A stretch of DNA of 64,000 nt from Serinicoccus sediminis (GCF_004153545.1 NZ_SDVA01000006.1:1-64000), one strand, 5' to 3'; numbered from the stretch's first letter, positions 25,982 to 35,121 are shown. Translations and numbers: made by a program. Notes: generated from the sequence alone by a model not told the origin.

Positions 25982-26538
25982 CCCCGGCCGCGTGGACCCT
26001 CGTCCTGCTGACCGCGGCTGCCGCAACCGTCCCATTGCTGTGGTGGCCTCCGACCCCGGTGCGTTGGACGCCCCGTCGGGTCCGGCGACACCCGGCGGCG
26101 CGCGCCGGCGCGGCAGCCGGGGTGCCCGAGGCGCTGGACCTGCTGGCGCTGGCCCTGCAGGGAGGCAGCTCCCTGGGGTCCGCCTCCCGCCAGGTCGCCT
26201 CGGTCCTGCCCCCGCCGCTGCGCGACGAGCTGGACGGCGTGGGGCAGGACCTGATGCTGGGCCTGGACCCGGCGCCCAGCTGGGAGGCGGCCGGCCCTCG
26301 CTGGCGTGCCGCCCGGCTGAGCATGGAGATCGCTGCGCTCGCCGGGGTCGCGCCGGGGCCGGCACTGCGGCAGGCGGCCACCGACCTGCGGCGTCACGCC
26401 GTCGCCAGGGTGGAGGTCGCGACCGCGCGGCTGGGGGTCCGGCTGGTGGTCCCGTTGGGGCTGGCCTTCCTGCCCGGGTTCGTGCTGAGCACGGTCGTGC
26501 CCCTCGTCCTCGCCCTCGTCCGGGACCTGTCCTGGTGA
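25978..26538 (+). CDS. tadC: Tad pilus membrane protein TadC (T2SS F domain)
   Basis: About 186 aa. A membrane helix at residues 5-24, a T2SSF core (EALDLLALALQGGSSLGSASRQVA ... RLSMEIAALAGVAPGPALRQAATDLR) and C-terminal hydrophobic helices (VVPLGLAFLPGFVLSTVVPLVLALV). It pairs with TadB as platform protein. GTG 25978 overlaps the tadB stop. An 81-nt gap with a strong ribosome site separates it from the pilin gene. Confidence 0.85.
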   Translation: MTPAAWTLVLLTAAAATVPLLWWPPTPVRWTPRRVRRHPAARAGAAAGVPEALDLLALALQGGSSLGSASRQVASVLPPPLRDELDGVGQDLMLGLDPAPSWEAAGPRWRAARLSMEIAALAGVAPGPALRQAATDLRRHAVARVEVATARLGVRLVVPLGLAFLPGFVLSTVVPLVLALVRDLSW

Positions 26539-26619
26539 GGGCCCCATCAGCTGACCGCACGCGGTCACCCAGGCGTGCGTCTCGCCGTGAGGCGCACCCA
26601 CCCACAAGGAGGGGAACCC

Positions 26620-26826
26620 ATGAAGAAGAACACCACCATCACTCTCGCGGCCGCCGTGCGGCAGCTGCGGGAGCGCCGGGAGGCCGGGATGACCACCGCG
26701 GAGTACGCCGTCGGCACGATCGCCGCCTGCGCCTTCGCCGCGGTGCTGCTGGCGATCCTGCAGTCCGGGGCCGTGCAGGGGGTCGTCACGTCGGTCATCA
26801 CGACCGCGCTGTCGGTGTCGTTGTGA
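26620..26826 (+). CDS. Flp-type pilin (DUF4244-like)
   Basis: 68 aa. A type IVb-like prepilin: the basic leader RERREAG ends at Gly, followed by MTTAEYAVGTIAACAFAAVLLAIL with Glu at position +5 of the mature protein, then a second hydrophobic stretch. This is the probable main pilus subunit. AAGGAGGGG (26606-26614) ends 5 nt before ATG 26620, much the strongest ribosome site in the operon, as expected for an abundant structural protein. Its stop overlaps the next gene (GTGA at 26823). No prepilin peptidase gene is in the window. Confidence 0.88.
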   Translation: MKKNTTITLAAAVRQLRERREAGMTTAEYAVGTIAACAFAAVLLAILQSGAVQGVVTSVITTALSVSL

Positions 26827-27188
26827 CCCGTCGCGGGCATCGCGGTGGCGACCGGGGGATGGTCAGCGCCGAGCTGGCCCTCACCGTCCCGTCGATCCTC
26901 CTGGTGCTCGCGATCTGCCTGACCGCCCTCAGCCTGGGGGTGGACCAGGTCCGGTGCGAGGACGCGGCGCGCGTGGCAGCGCGCGCCGCGTCCCGTGGCG
27001 AGGCCACCGACGCCGTTCGCGACGCGGCCCTGCAGCGGGCGCCCCAGGGGGCCAGTGTCGCCGTCGAGGAGGACGCCGTCGGGGTGCGGGTGGTCGTCGA
27101 GGCGCAGGCCCGCGACCGGCTCCTCCCCGGTCTCCCCGGCGCGGTGGCGACCGCGGAGGCGGTCTGGGAGCCCGGGGTGCGACCGTGA
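26823..27188 (+). CDS. TadE-like minor pilin
   Basis: 121 aa. Leader MTRRGHRGGDRG then MVSAELALTVPSILLVLAICLTALSLGV: a prepilin-type cleavage site with Glu at +5 and one hydrophobic helix. TadE proteins are pseudopilins or minor pilins of Tad systems. GTG 26823 overlaps the pilin stop; its own stop is overlapped by GTG 27185. Confidence 0.8.
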   Translation: MTRRGHRGGDRGMVSAELALTVPSILLVLAICLTALSLGVDQVRCEDAARVAARAASRGEATDAVRDAALQRAPQGASVAVEEDAVGVRVVVEAQARDRLLPGLPGAVATAEAVWEPGVRP

Positions 27189-27838
27189 GGAGTGAGGGCG
27201 GGCCGCGGGGGAGGAGGCATCAGCGGCTGCCCCCGCCGGGCGGCCAGGGGCACCGACCGACGCCGTCGATCGGTAGGGAGGACGCCCCGTCATCGTGGGT
27301 CGGCCACGGGCGCCGCCCGGCTACGTCGGCTGGGGAGGAGCACGACCCGCCGCTGCCCGTCGGCCTGGAGCGTGTCTCGCCGGAGAGACGTCTGGGCGAC
27401 GGCCGGGCGATGGTGGAGCGGAGCTGCGTCCAGGCCGGGGCAGGCTCATCCTGCGGATCGCGCCGGGCCCACCACGAACGCGGCTCGGCTGTAGTCATGG
27501 CGATCGGCGTGGTGGCCGGCCTCGTCACGATCCTGGTGCTGGCCCTGGGGCTGGTCGCGGTCCTGGTCGCCGGCCAGCAGGCGCGGACCGCTGCCGACCT
27601 GGGCGCGCTGGCGGCCGCGGGCCAGCTCGTGCAGGGGGTCGACGACACGGCCGCCTGCGCGCTGGCCGCGCGCGTCACCCAGCAGCACGGCGTGGAGGTG
27701 CGCGGCTGCGCCGTCACGCGTCGGGGAGTCTCGCCCCTGCCGGAGGTCACCCTCGAGGTGCACCGGGCCGTGGCAGGAACCCGGTGGACCGTCGACGTGA
27801 CGGCCCGGGCAGGGGCCTCCCTGGCCCGGACGGGGTGA
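27185..27838 (+). CDS. TadE-like helicase/secretion-neighbourhood protein
   Basis: 217 aa if GTG 27185 is used, following the GTGA coupling of this operon; 142 aa if ATG 27410 is used. The conserved part begins HERGSAVVMAIGVVAGLVTILVLALGLVAVLVAGQQARTAADLGALAAA, which matches the Rv3655c-like family that lies between tad genes and the DEAH helicase. The C-terminus has two Cys (ACALA and GCAVT) that could form a disulfide. Residues 1-75 are Gly/Pro/Arg/His-rich with rare codons (AGG, AGA, AGT, CAT, CGA), unlike the rest. So that stretch may be an insertion or simply non-coding, with the start downstream. Confidence 0.7.
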   Translation: MRSEGGPRGRRHQRLPPPGGQGHRPTPSIGREDAPSSWVGHGRRPATSAGEEHDPPLPVGLERVSPERRLGDGRAMVERSCVQAGAGSSCGSRRAHHERGSAVVMAIGVVAGLVTILVLALGLVAVLVAGQQARTAADLGALAAAGQLVQGVDDTAACALAARVTQQHGVEVRGCAVTRRGVSPLPEVTLEVHRAVAGTRWTVDVTARAGASLARTG

Positions 27839-27894
27839 GCACGCGAGAGCGACCTACCTCGTGCGCTGATGGCCTGCAGAAGACCGCCGCCGAC

Positions 27895-28062
27895 TGTGCG
27901 CCGTGGTGGCCCTGTGAGGGCCACGGAGGCGCACGGTGCTCACGGGGTGGCGGGGGCTGTGCGCGGTGGTGGCCCCGTGAGGGCTACGAACGCACACGGT
28001 GCATGAAGCCGCGGCGGGGACTGTGCGCGGTGATGGCCCCCTGAGGGCCACCATCGCGCACA
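27895..28062. repeat. Three tandem REP-like palindromes
   Basis: Units start at 27895, 27958 and 28022 (spacing 63 and 64). Each begins TGTGCGC, has a centre GTGGTGGCCC..GAGGGC and ends with a complement of its start. The third (28022-28062) has 18-bp arms with 16 matches around a 5-nt loop. They fill the gap between the tad operon and a convergent gene, so they can act as terminators or REP/BIME-like elements. Confidence 0.8.
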
Positions 28063-28114
28063 CTCGAGTTCGGCATGCTCACGCAAGCCGGGCAGGAGCG
28101 CCGGGGCGTGCGGA

Positions 28115-28567
28115 TCAGGCTCCGGGGCCGGTCGTGGGGCGCCCGGTGGTGCCGCCCTGACCGGTGCCGCTGCCGCTGCCGGGGGTCTGGCGCGGGAGGA
28201 TCGGGGTCGACGAGCGGTCCTCGGTGCGGGCCGGGTCCGTGCGCTGCCGGTTGTCGTCCGAGCTGCCCAGGCGGTCGGCGTCCCGCTGCCGCTCGGCACG
28301 TCGGTCGGAGTCCTTGGCCTGCCGGCGCAGCTCGCGGACCTCGCGGGCCCGGCGTGCCTTGGAGCGGGTGCCCACCGCGAGCAGCCACAGCCCGCTGGTG
28401 GCGGCGGCCAGGGCGATGCCGCCGATGGCGAACAGCCAGATCGGGGTGAGATCCACGTTGAGGACGCCGTAGGAGATCTGGACGGGGTCCATGCCCCGGG
28501 TGGCGAGCCACATGTAGATGATGACGGCCAGCGCGACGAGCAGCAGGACGACTCCGAAGACGACCAT
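28115..28567 (-). CDS. Small two-helix membrane protein
   Basis: About 150 aa. Helix 1 is VVFGVVLLLVALAVIIYMWL; helix 2 is IWLFAIGGIALAAATSGLWLLAV. A charged coiled-coil-like tail follows (RSKARRAREVRELRRQAKDSDRRAERQRDADR), then a Gly/Thr/Ser-rich disordered end. The layout resembles LapA/DUF1049-type proteins, but I do not assign a family. AAAGGAT 7 nt before ATG 28567 is a good ribosome site. The gene ends beside the palindromic repeats. Confidence 0.65.
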   Translation of the reverse strand: MVVFGVVLLLVALAVIIYMWLATRGMDPVQISYGVLNVDLTPIWLFAIGGIALAAATSGLWLLAVGTRSKARRAREVRELRRQAKDSDRRAERQRDADRLGSSDDNRQRTDPARTEDRSSTPILPRQTPGSGSGTGQGGTTGRPTTGPGA

Positions 28568-28671
28568 GGCAGATCCTTTCGAGGAGCAGGCTCGCAGATG
28601 ACCACGACGACGGGGCCTCCCCGTCCGGGCCGACACTAGCGCAGCGAGGACCCTCCGGCCGGGTGGGACAT

Positions 28672-28739
28672 CCGGTCGAGAGGAGACGTGTTCCAGCACC
28701 GCACCAAGGCGGTGCGGTGCAGCCGGTCGAGAGGAGACG
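28672..28739. repeat. 17-bp direct repeats flanking a hairpin
   Basis: CCGGTCGAGAGGAGACG occurs at 28672-28688 and again at 28723-28739. Between them is a hairpin GCACCGCAC/GTGCGGTGC (about 28696-28720). It lies just beyond the 3' end of the minus-strand helicase gene, where the hairpin could terminate transcription. The repeats also look like a small insertion or duplication. Confidence 0.6.
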
Positions 28740-28781
28740 GGCCCGAGCCCCGTAGCCGGGCGGGCAGCCAGCCGGGCGGGG

Positions 28782-31100
28782 TCAGCGGCTCGGCACGACG
28801 ACCGAGCGTTCGCTCAGCAGGTGCTCGAGGACGGCGACCGCGCCGGCCTTGTCGAGCGGCTCGTTGCCGTTGCCGCACTTGGGGGACTGCACGCACGCCG
28901 GGCAGCCCGCCTCGCAGCGGCAGCTCTCGACGAGGTCGCGGGTTGCCGACAGCCACCGGACGGCCTCCTCGAACGCGCGGCTGCTGAAGCCGGCGCCGCC
29001 CGGGTAGCCGTCGTAGACCATGACCGTCGGCAGCCCGGTGTCGGGGTGGAGCGCGGTCGAGACCCCGCCGATGTCCCAGCGGTCGCACGTCGCGAGCAGC
29101 GGGAGCATGCCGATGGAGGCGTGCTCGGCGGCGTGCAGCGCACCCGGGACGTCCTGCTCGGCCAGCCCGGCCAGGGCGAGCTCCTCCTGGGGCAGGGTCC
29201 ACCACACCGCCTGGGTGACGAGCGTGCGAGCGGGCAGGTCGAGCGGATGGGTGCCGATGACCGACCCGTCGGGCAGCACCCGCTGGAACGCCGTGACCTG
29301 CGTGGTCACCTCGACCCGGCCCCGCGAGAGGGTGGCCGACCCCCAGGTCAGCTCGGTGTGCCGCGCCCTGATGCGGAAGGTGCTCTCGCTGCGCGCACGG
29401 GTGGACCAGCCGGGGTCACCCTGGACCACCAGGGCGACCGAGCCCTCGAGGTCGAGCGCGGTCACGACGTAGGGCTCGCCCTGGTGGACGTAGACCGCGC
29501 CCTCGTGCACGGTGCTCAGCGCCCGGGCCTCGTCGACCGTGCCGAGGACCCGCCCGCTGCGCTGGTCCACGATCTGCACGGTCTGCCCCGCACCCCGCAG
29601 GGCGACGTGGTCGCTGGCCCGGTCCGGGCGCGCCCAGTACCACCCGGTGGGGCGCGCCCGCAGCACGCCGCCCACGACCAGCTGCTCGGCCAGCGTCCGC
29701 AGACCGGGGCCGAACCATCGCTCGTCCTCCGGGGTGAGCGGCAGCTCGGCGGCGGCCGCCGCGAGGTGCGGACCCAGCACGTAGGGGTTCTCCGGGTCCA
29801 GGACGCAGGACTCGACCGGCGCCTCGAAGATGAGCTCGGGGTGGTCCAGGAGGTAGGTGTCGAGCGGGTCGTCCGCGGCCACCAGCAGGGCCAGGGAGGG
29901 GGATCCGCTGCGCCCGGCCCGCCCCACCTGCTGCCAGAACGACGCGCGGGTGCCCGGCCAGCCGGCCATGACCACGGCGTCCAGCCCGGCGATGTCGATG
30001 CCCAGCTCCAGGGCGCTGGTGGCGGCGAGCCCCATGACCGTGCGGTCGCGCAGCGCCGACTCCAGCGCCCGTCGCTCCTCCGGGAGGTAGCCGCCCCGGT
30101 ATGCCGCCACCCGCGCCGGTGGGCCGAGCCGCGCGGCCCACCCGTCCCTGGCCCGGGAGGCGACCTGCTCCACCCCGACCCGCGACCGCGCGAAGGCGAC
30201 GGTCTGCACTCCAGCCGTCACGAGGTCGGTGAGCAGGTCGGCGGCTTCGCCCACGGTGCTGCGGCGGCGGCCGTCCTCGAGCTCGTCCGGCTGCCAGAGG
30301 GCCACGACGGTCTCCCGCCGCGGCGAGGCGTCGGCGGTCACCGCCACCACGTCCTGCCCGAGCAGGGCCCGCCCCAGCGGCTCCGGCTCGGCCACGGTGG
30401 CCGAGGCCAGCACGACGGTGGGGGACGCGCCATACCTCGCGGCGACGCGCAGCAGCCGTCTCAGCACGGCGGAGACGTGTGCCCCGAACACCCCGCGGTA
30501 GATGTGGCACTCGTCCACGACGACGTAGCGCAGCGACCGCAGGAAGGGCGCCCAGCGCTCGTGCCCGGGCAGCAGGGTGTGGTGCAGCAGGTCGGGGTTG
30601 GTCAGGACGTAGTGGGCGTGCTCGCGGATCCACCGCCGCTCCTCGCCCGGGGTGTCCCCGTCGAGGCGCGCCACCCGCACCTCCGGCACCGCGAGGTCCT
30701 GGAGCCTGGCCTCCTGGTCGGCGCCCAGCGCCTTGGTGGGCGCGAGGTAGAGGGCCGTGGCGCCGCGGCCGGTCACCGACCGGGTGCCCTCGCTCAGCGC
30801 GGTGAGCACCGGCATGAGGTAGCCCAGGGACTTGCCGGAGGCCGTCCCGGTCGACACGATGACGTGCCGGCCCGACCGGGCCAGCTCGGCCACCCTCGCC
30901 TGGTGCTCCCACGGCGCGTCGATGCCCTGACCGAGCAGGGCTGCCTTGACGGGCGCGGCGCACCACGGGGGCCAGGGCGCGGTCCTGCCCTCGCGGGCGG
31001 GCACCGTCCGCACGTGCCTCAGCCGACCGGCGCGCCCGCCCACGGCGAGGCGCTCCAGGGTGGTCTGCGGGTCGAAGGCCGCGGGGGTCGAGTCGTCCAT
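28782..31100 (-). CDS. DEAH-box helicase with DUF1998 (helicase/secretion-neighbourhood type)
   Basis: About 772 aa. A superfamily 2 helicase: Walker A STGTASGKSL near residue 84, motif II DECH (VVDECHIYRG), motif III ASAT, motif VI QQVGRAGRSG. The C-terminal zinc-binding domain has SCRCEAGCPACVQSPKCGNG. This is the family found next to Tad loci across actinobacteria; its role (probably DNA or RNA repair/processing, MrfA-like) is not known to involve pili. ATG 31100 has TAGCGT 9 nt upstream. It is divergent from the H+-pyrophosphatase gene. Confidence 0.92.
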   Translation of the reverse strand: MDDSTPAAFDPQTTLERLAVGGRAGRLRHVRTVPAREGRTAPWPPWCAAPVKAALLGQGIDAPWEHQARVAELARSGRHVIVSTGTASGKSLGYLMPVLTALSEGTRSVTGRGATALYLAPTKALGADQEARLQDLAVPEVRVARLDGDTPGEERRWIREHAHYVLTNPDLLHHTLLPGHERWAPFLRSLRYVVVDECHIYRGVFGAHVSAVLRRLLRVAARYGASPTVVLASATVAEPEPLGRALLGQDVVAVTADASPRRETVVALWQPDELEDGRRRSTVGEAADLLTDLVTAGVQTVAFARSRVGVEQVASRARDGWAARLGPPARVAAYRGGYLPEERRALESALRDRTVMGLAATSALELGIDIAGLDAVVMAGWPGTRASFWQQVGRAGRSGSPSLALLVAADDPLDTYLLDHPELIFEAPVESCVLDPENPYVLGPHLAAAAAELPLTPEDERWFGPGLRTLAEQLVVGGVLRARPTGWYWARPDRASDHVALRGAGQTVQIVDQRSGRVLGTVDEARALSTVHEGAVYVHQGEPYVVTALDLEGSVALVVQGDPGWSTRARSESTFRIRARHTELTWGSATLSRGRVEVTTQVTAFQRVLPDGSVIGTHPLDLPARTLVTQAVWWTLPQEELALAGLAEQDVPGALHAAEHASIGMLPLLATCDRWDIGGVSTALHPDTGLPTVMVYDGYPGGAGFSSRAFEEAVRWLSATRDLVESCRCEAGCPACVQSPKCGNGNEPLDKAGAVAVLEHLLSERSVVVPSR

Positions 31101-31183
31101 CTGCGTCCCACGCTACGCCGGTGGACCGACAGGGTCCGCGCACCGCGCGGCACGGGATGCTAGGCGCGCGGACGCGTGGTCAT

Positions 31184-31189
31184 TACAGT
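31184..31189 (+). promoter_or_regulatory. Possible -10 element TACAGT for the H+-pyrophosphatase gene
   Basis: TACAGT lies about 77 nt before ATG 31266; unlike many genes here, this one would have a leader and uses AGGAGG. Confidence 0.35.
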
Positions 31190-31265
31190 GGCCACGTCCG
31201 ATGGATGTCCAGCGGTCTCGACCGCGTCTCGCCCGCAACGGAGCGGGCCCTCCCAGGAGGCACAC

Positions 31266-33581
31266 ATGTCCCCAGTCGCTGCAGCGAGCGAGGTCTCGTT
31301 GTCGGGTGCCGACACCTCGATCGTCGTCGTCGTGCTCTGCATCGCCCTCGTCGCCCTGGTCATGGGCTTCATGTTCCGACGCGAGGTGCTCGCCGCCTCG
31401 CCCGGCACCGAGGCCATGCGGGAGATCGGCGCGGCGGTGCAGGAGGGCGCCTCGGCCTACCTCGGCCGGCAGTTCCGCACCCTCGCGGTGTTCGCGGCGG
31501 TCGCCTTCCTGCTCCTCCTGGCGCTGCCCGCCGACGACATGATGGTCCGGGTCGGGCGCTCGGTCGCCTTCATCTTCGGGGCCGGGTTCTCGGCCTCCAT
31601 CGGCTGGCTGGGGATGAACCTCGCCACCGCTGCCAACATGCGGGTCGCGGAGGCGGCCCGCACGACCGGGCGCGACGACGGCATGCGCATCGCCTTCCGC
31701 ACCGGCGGCACGGTGGGCATGGCCACCGTCGGCCTGGGCCTGTTCGGCGCCGCCCTGGTCGTCCTCATCTACCAGGGCGACGCGGCGAAGGTGCTCGAGG
31801 GCTTCGGCTTCGGCGCGGCGCTGCTGGCGATGTTCATGCGGGTGGGCGGTGGCATCTTCACCAAGGCCGCCGACGTGGGCGCCGACCTCGTCGGCAAGGT
31901 CGAGGCCGGCATCCCCGAGGACGACCCCCGCAACGCCGCGACCATCGCGGACAACGTCGGCGACAACGTGGGTGACTGCGCGGGCATGGCGGCCGACCTG
32001 TTCGAGTCGTATGCCGTGACCCTCGTCGCGGCGCTCATCCTCGGCACGGCGGCGCTCGGCGCGGAGGGCGGGCTCGTCTTCCCGCTCGTCATCCCGGCCA
32101 TCGGGGTGCTCACGGCGATCGTCGGCGTCTTCATCACCAAGGCCAGGGCCGGGGAGAGCGGACTGGCCGCGATCAACCGCAGCTTCTACATCTCCGCCGC
32201 CATCGCGGCGGTCGCCTCCGTCGCGGCGGCGTTCGTCTTCCTGCCCACCGAGCTCTCCGTCACCGGGGGCTTCGACCTGCTGGGTGCGGGTGAGGGCGGC
32301 CAGCAGGTGAACGCCGCCGTGGGCGCCGCGGCCTCGGTCGTCATCGGCATCGTGCTCGCCGCGTTCATCCTCTGGCTGACCGGCTACTTCACCGGCACCG
32401 AGAGCAAGCCCACCAACGACGTGGCGCGGACCTCGCTCACCGGCCCGGCCACGGTCATCCTCTCGGGCATCGGGGTCGGACTGGAGTCGGCGGTCTACAC
32501 CTCGGTGACCATCGCCGCGGCGATCTTCGCGATCTTCACCCTCGGGGGCGGATCGCTCATCCTGTCCTTGTTCTACGTCGCCCTCGCGGGGTGCGGCCTG
32601 CTCACCACGGTCGGCGTCATCGTGGCCATGGACACCTTCGGGCCGGTCAGCGACAACGCCCAGGGCATCGCCGAGATGTCCGGTGACGTGGACGGCGAGG
32701 CCGCCCAGATCCTCACCGAGCTGGACGCCGTGGGCAACACCACCAAGGCCATCACCAAGGGCATCGCCATCGCGACCGCCGTGCTCGCCGCGACCGCGCT
32801 GTTCGGGTCCTACCTCGACGCGATCCTGCAGGCGCTGGAGACGGCGGGTGACGCCACCGGGGACGTGCTGCAGTCCTTCCTCGTCTTCGACCCGCGCGCC
32901 CTCGTCGGGGTGCTCATCGGCGGCGCCGTGGTCTTCCTCTTCTCCGGGCTGGCGATCAACGCGGTCACCCGCGCGGCGGGTGCCATCGTCTTCGAGGTGC
33001 GCCGGCAGTTCCGGGAGAAGCCCGGCATCATGGACTACTCGGAGAAGCCGGAGTACGCCCGGGTCGTCGACATCTGCACCCGTGACTCGCTGCGCGAGCT
33101 CGCCACCCCGGGCCTGCTGGCCGTCTTCGCCCCGATCGCCGTCGGGTTCGGCCTCGGCGTGGGTGCGCTCGCCGGCTACCTCGCCGGGGCCATCGGCACC
33201 GGCGTGCTCATGGCGGTCTTCCTCGCCAACGCCGGCGGCGCGTGGGACAACGCCAAGAAGATCGTCGAGGACGGCAACTTCGGCGGCAAGGGCACCCCGG
33301 CCCACGAGGCCACCGTCATCGGCGACACCGTCGGCGACCCGTTCAAGGACACCGCCGGCCCGGCGATCAACCCGCTCATCAAGGTGATGAACCTCGTCGC
33401 CCTGCTCATCGCCCCCGCCATCATCGGCCTCACCTACGGCGAGGGCGCCAACGACCTGATCCGCTGGGGGATCGCCCTGGTGGCCCTGGCCGTCATCGTC
33501 GTCGCGGTCGTGGTGTCCAAGCGGCGCGACATCGCCATCGGTGAGAGCGACGACGTGCCGGCCACGGCGGTCGAGCGCTGA
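31266..33581 (+). CDS. hppA: K+-independent H+-translocating pyrophosphatase
   Basis: About 771 aa, 15-17 membrane helices. It couples pyrophosphate hydrolysis to proton pumping. Catalytic segments are visible: [35 protein letters not shown] near residues 205-240, and the second acidic set ending in [30 protein letters not shown] (Lys at about 494, Thr at about 497) is the signature of K+-independent enzymes; K+-dependent ones have Ala there. AGGAGG (31255-31260) ends 5 nt before ATG. The next gene's start overlaps the stop. Confidence 0.95.
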   Translation: MSPVAAASEVSLSGADTSIVVVVLCIALVALVMGFMFRREVLAASPGTEAMREIGAAVQEGASAYLGRQFRTLAVFAAVAFLLLLALPADDMMVRVGRSVAFIFGAGFSASIGWLGMNLATAANMRVAEAARTTGRDDGMRIAFRTGGTVGMATVGLGLFGAALVVLIYQGDAAKVLEGFGFGAALLAMFMRVGGGIFTKAADVGADLVGKVEAGIPEDDPRNAATIADNVGDNVGDCAGMAADLFESYAVTLVAALILGTAALGAEGGLVFPLVIPAIGVLTAIVGVFITKARAGESGLAAINRSFYISAAIAAVASVAAAFVFLPTELSVTGGFDLLGAGEGGQQVNAAVGAAASVVIGIVLAAFILWLTGYFTGTESKPTNDVARTSLTGPATVILSGIGVGLESAVYTSVTIAAAIFAIFTLGGGSLILSLFYVALAGCGLLTTVGVIVAMDTFGPVSDNAQGIAEMSGDVDGEAAQILTELDAVGNTTKAITKGIAIATAVLAATALFGSYLDAILQALETAGDATGDVLQSFLVFDPRALVGVLIGGAVVFLFSGLAINAVTRAAGAIVFEVRRQFREKPGIMDYSEKPEYARVVDICTRDSLRELATPGLLAVFAPIAVGFGLGVGALAGYLAGAIGTGVLMAVFLANAGGAWDNAKKIVEDGNFGGKGTPAHEATVIGDTVGDPFKDTAGPAINPLIKVMNLVALLIAPAIIGLTYGEGANDLIRWGIALVALAVIVVAVVVSKRRDIAIGESDDVPATAVER

Positions 33582-35080
33582 GCCTGCCACCGCCCTCGGT
33601 CGAGGACACCGCCCTCCTGCTCGGCCTGCGCGCCGACCTGGAGGAGGTCGGCTACACCGTCGACGCCCTCGCGGAGGCCCTCGGACCGGTGGCGGTGGCG
33701 GCGCTGCACCGCGAGCAGCCGCTGCCCGCGGTGCGGGTCACCGAGGGCTCCTCGGACCCGGTCGCCGTGCTGTGCCGGCTCTTCGCGCTGGGCCGCGAGG
33801 TCGGGCGCACGCAGCTCGACGACGCGCTGCCCCGGCTCGGTGCCGACGGTCTGCTCCGGCTGGGCCTGGTGGTCGAGCACGACGGCGTGCTCGCGGCGGC
33901 CTGCGACCTGCGCCCCTACGCCACCGAGCAGGAGTCGTGGTGGGTGGTCTCGGACCGCTCGGAGATGGCGACCGGGGGCCCGCTGCCGACGGACCACGTG
34001 CTCGGCATCGGGGGTGCCTCGACGACGCTCGCGAGCTGGGCGCCCCGGCCCCGCGTGGAACGGGCCCTGGACATCGGCACCGGCAGCGGGGTGCAGGTGC
34101 TGCACCTGGCCGGGCACGCGGCATACCTCGTCGCGACCGACGTCTCGCAGCGCGCCCTGGCCTTCGCCCGGTTCACGCTGGCGCTCAACGGGGTGGACGC
34201 GCAGCTGCGGCCGGGCAGCCTGCTGGAGCCGGTGGCCGGGGAGCAGTTCGACCTCGTCGTCAGCAACCCGCCCTTCGTCATCACCCCGCGCCGCACCGGG
34301 GTCCCGCTCTACGAGTACCGCGACGGCGGCCGCGCCGGGGACAGCCTCGTGGCGGGGCTGGTGCGCGACCTGCGGGACCACCTGCGGCCGGGCGGGGTCG
34401 GCCAGCTGCTCGCCAACTGGGAGCTGCGCCCGGGCGAGGACTGGACCGAGCACGTCCGTGGCTGGTTCGAGGGCACCGGGCTGGACGGCTGGGTCGTCCA
34501 GCGGGAGGAGCAGGACGTCGCCGACTACGCCGAGACCTGGGCGCGCGACGGGGGCCACCAGCCCGGGACCGCCGGGTTCGACGACCTGTATGCCGCGTGG
34601 CTGGACGACTTCGCCGAGCGCGGGATCGAGCGGCTCGGCTTCGGCGTCGTCACGGTGCAGCGGCCCGGCACGGAGCGCGAGCCGTGGCTGGACCTCATGG
34701 ACGTCCGCGGTCCGGTCGCCTCGCCCATGGGGCCGACGGTCCTCACCGGCCTGCGGGCCCGCACGTGGCTGGCCGAGCACGGCGACGACGACCTGCTGGA
34801 CACGCCCTGGCAGGTCGCCGACGACGTCACCGAGGTCCGGACCGGACGCCCGGGCGAGCCCGACCCGCAGGTCATCCAGGTCCGCCAGGGTGGTGGGCTG
34901 GGGCGCGCCGTACGGCTGGACACGCTGCCCGCCGGGCTGGTGGGCGCCTGCGACGGCGAGCTCACCGCGCGCCAGCTGTGCTCCGGGTTGGCGGTGCTCA
35001 CCGAGCACCCCGTCGCCGAGGTGGAGCAGGCCGTGCTGCCGACCCTGCGCGAGCTGGTCAAGGACGGCCTGCTGCGCTGA
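33578..35080 (+). CDS. Class I methyltransferase (HemK/RsmC-like), probable CTG start
   Basis: About 500 aa. The methyltransferase centre has RALDIGTGSGVQVLHL, VATDVSQRALAFAR and LVVSNPPFVITP; the NPPF motif points to an N-methyltransferase of nucleic acid or protein. An N-terminal helical domain precedes it and a small C-terminal domain (EVEQAVLPTLRELVKDGLL) follows. The N-terminal conserved region LRADLEEVGYTVDALAEALGPVAVAALHREQP extends upstream of the first GTG (33689). In that frame back to the previous stop the only usable start is CTG 33578, which overlaps hppA's stop as CTGA. Start confidence is moderate, gene confidence high. Confidence 0.8.
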   Translation: MSLPPPSVEDTALLLGLRADLEEVGYTVDALAEALGPVAVAALHREQPLPAVRVTEGSSDPVAVLCRLFALGREVGRTQLDDALPRLGADGLLRLGLVVEHDGVLAAACDLRPYATEQESWWVVSDRSEMATGGPLPTDHVLGIGGASTTLASWAPRPRVERALDIGTGSGVQVLHLAGHAAYLVATDVSQRALAFARFTLALNGVDAQLRPGSLLEPVAGEQFDLVVSNPPFVITPRRTGVPLYEYRDGGRAGDSLVAGLVRDLRDHLRPGGVGQLLANWELRPGEDWTEHVRGWFEGTGLDGWVVQREEQDVADYAETWARDGGHQPGTAGFDDLYAAWLDDFAERGIERLGFGVVTVQRPGTEREPWLDLMDVRGPVASPMGPTVLTGLRARTWLAEHGDDDLLDTPWQVADDVTEVRTGRPGEPDPQVIQVRQGGGLGRAVRLDTLPAGLVGACDGELTARQLCSGLAVLTEHPVAEVEQAVLPTLRELVKDGLLR

Positions 35081-35121
35081 CCCGCGCGGGACAGCCCTCG
35101 CGCGACCCGGACGGCCGACCC

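Noticed and set aside
27895-28062. Possible CRISPR array (three evenly spaced repeats)
   Set aside because: Only three units, repeats diverge, the spacers are not unique sequences of constant length, and no cas gene is near. The units are palindromes, which fits REP-like elements better.
31113-33590. 825-codon open frame antisense to the H+-pyrophosphatase gene
   Set aside because: Made almost only of Asp, Gly, Glu, His and Arg, as expected for the mirror of a membrane protein gene at high GC.
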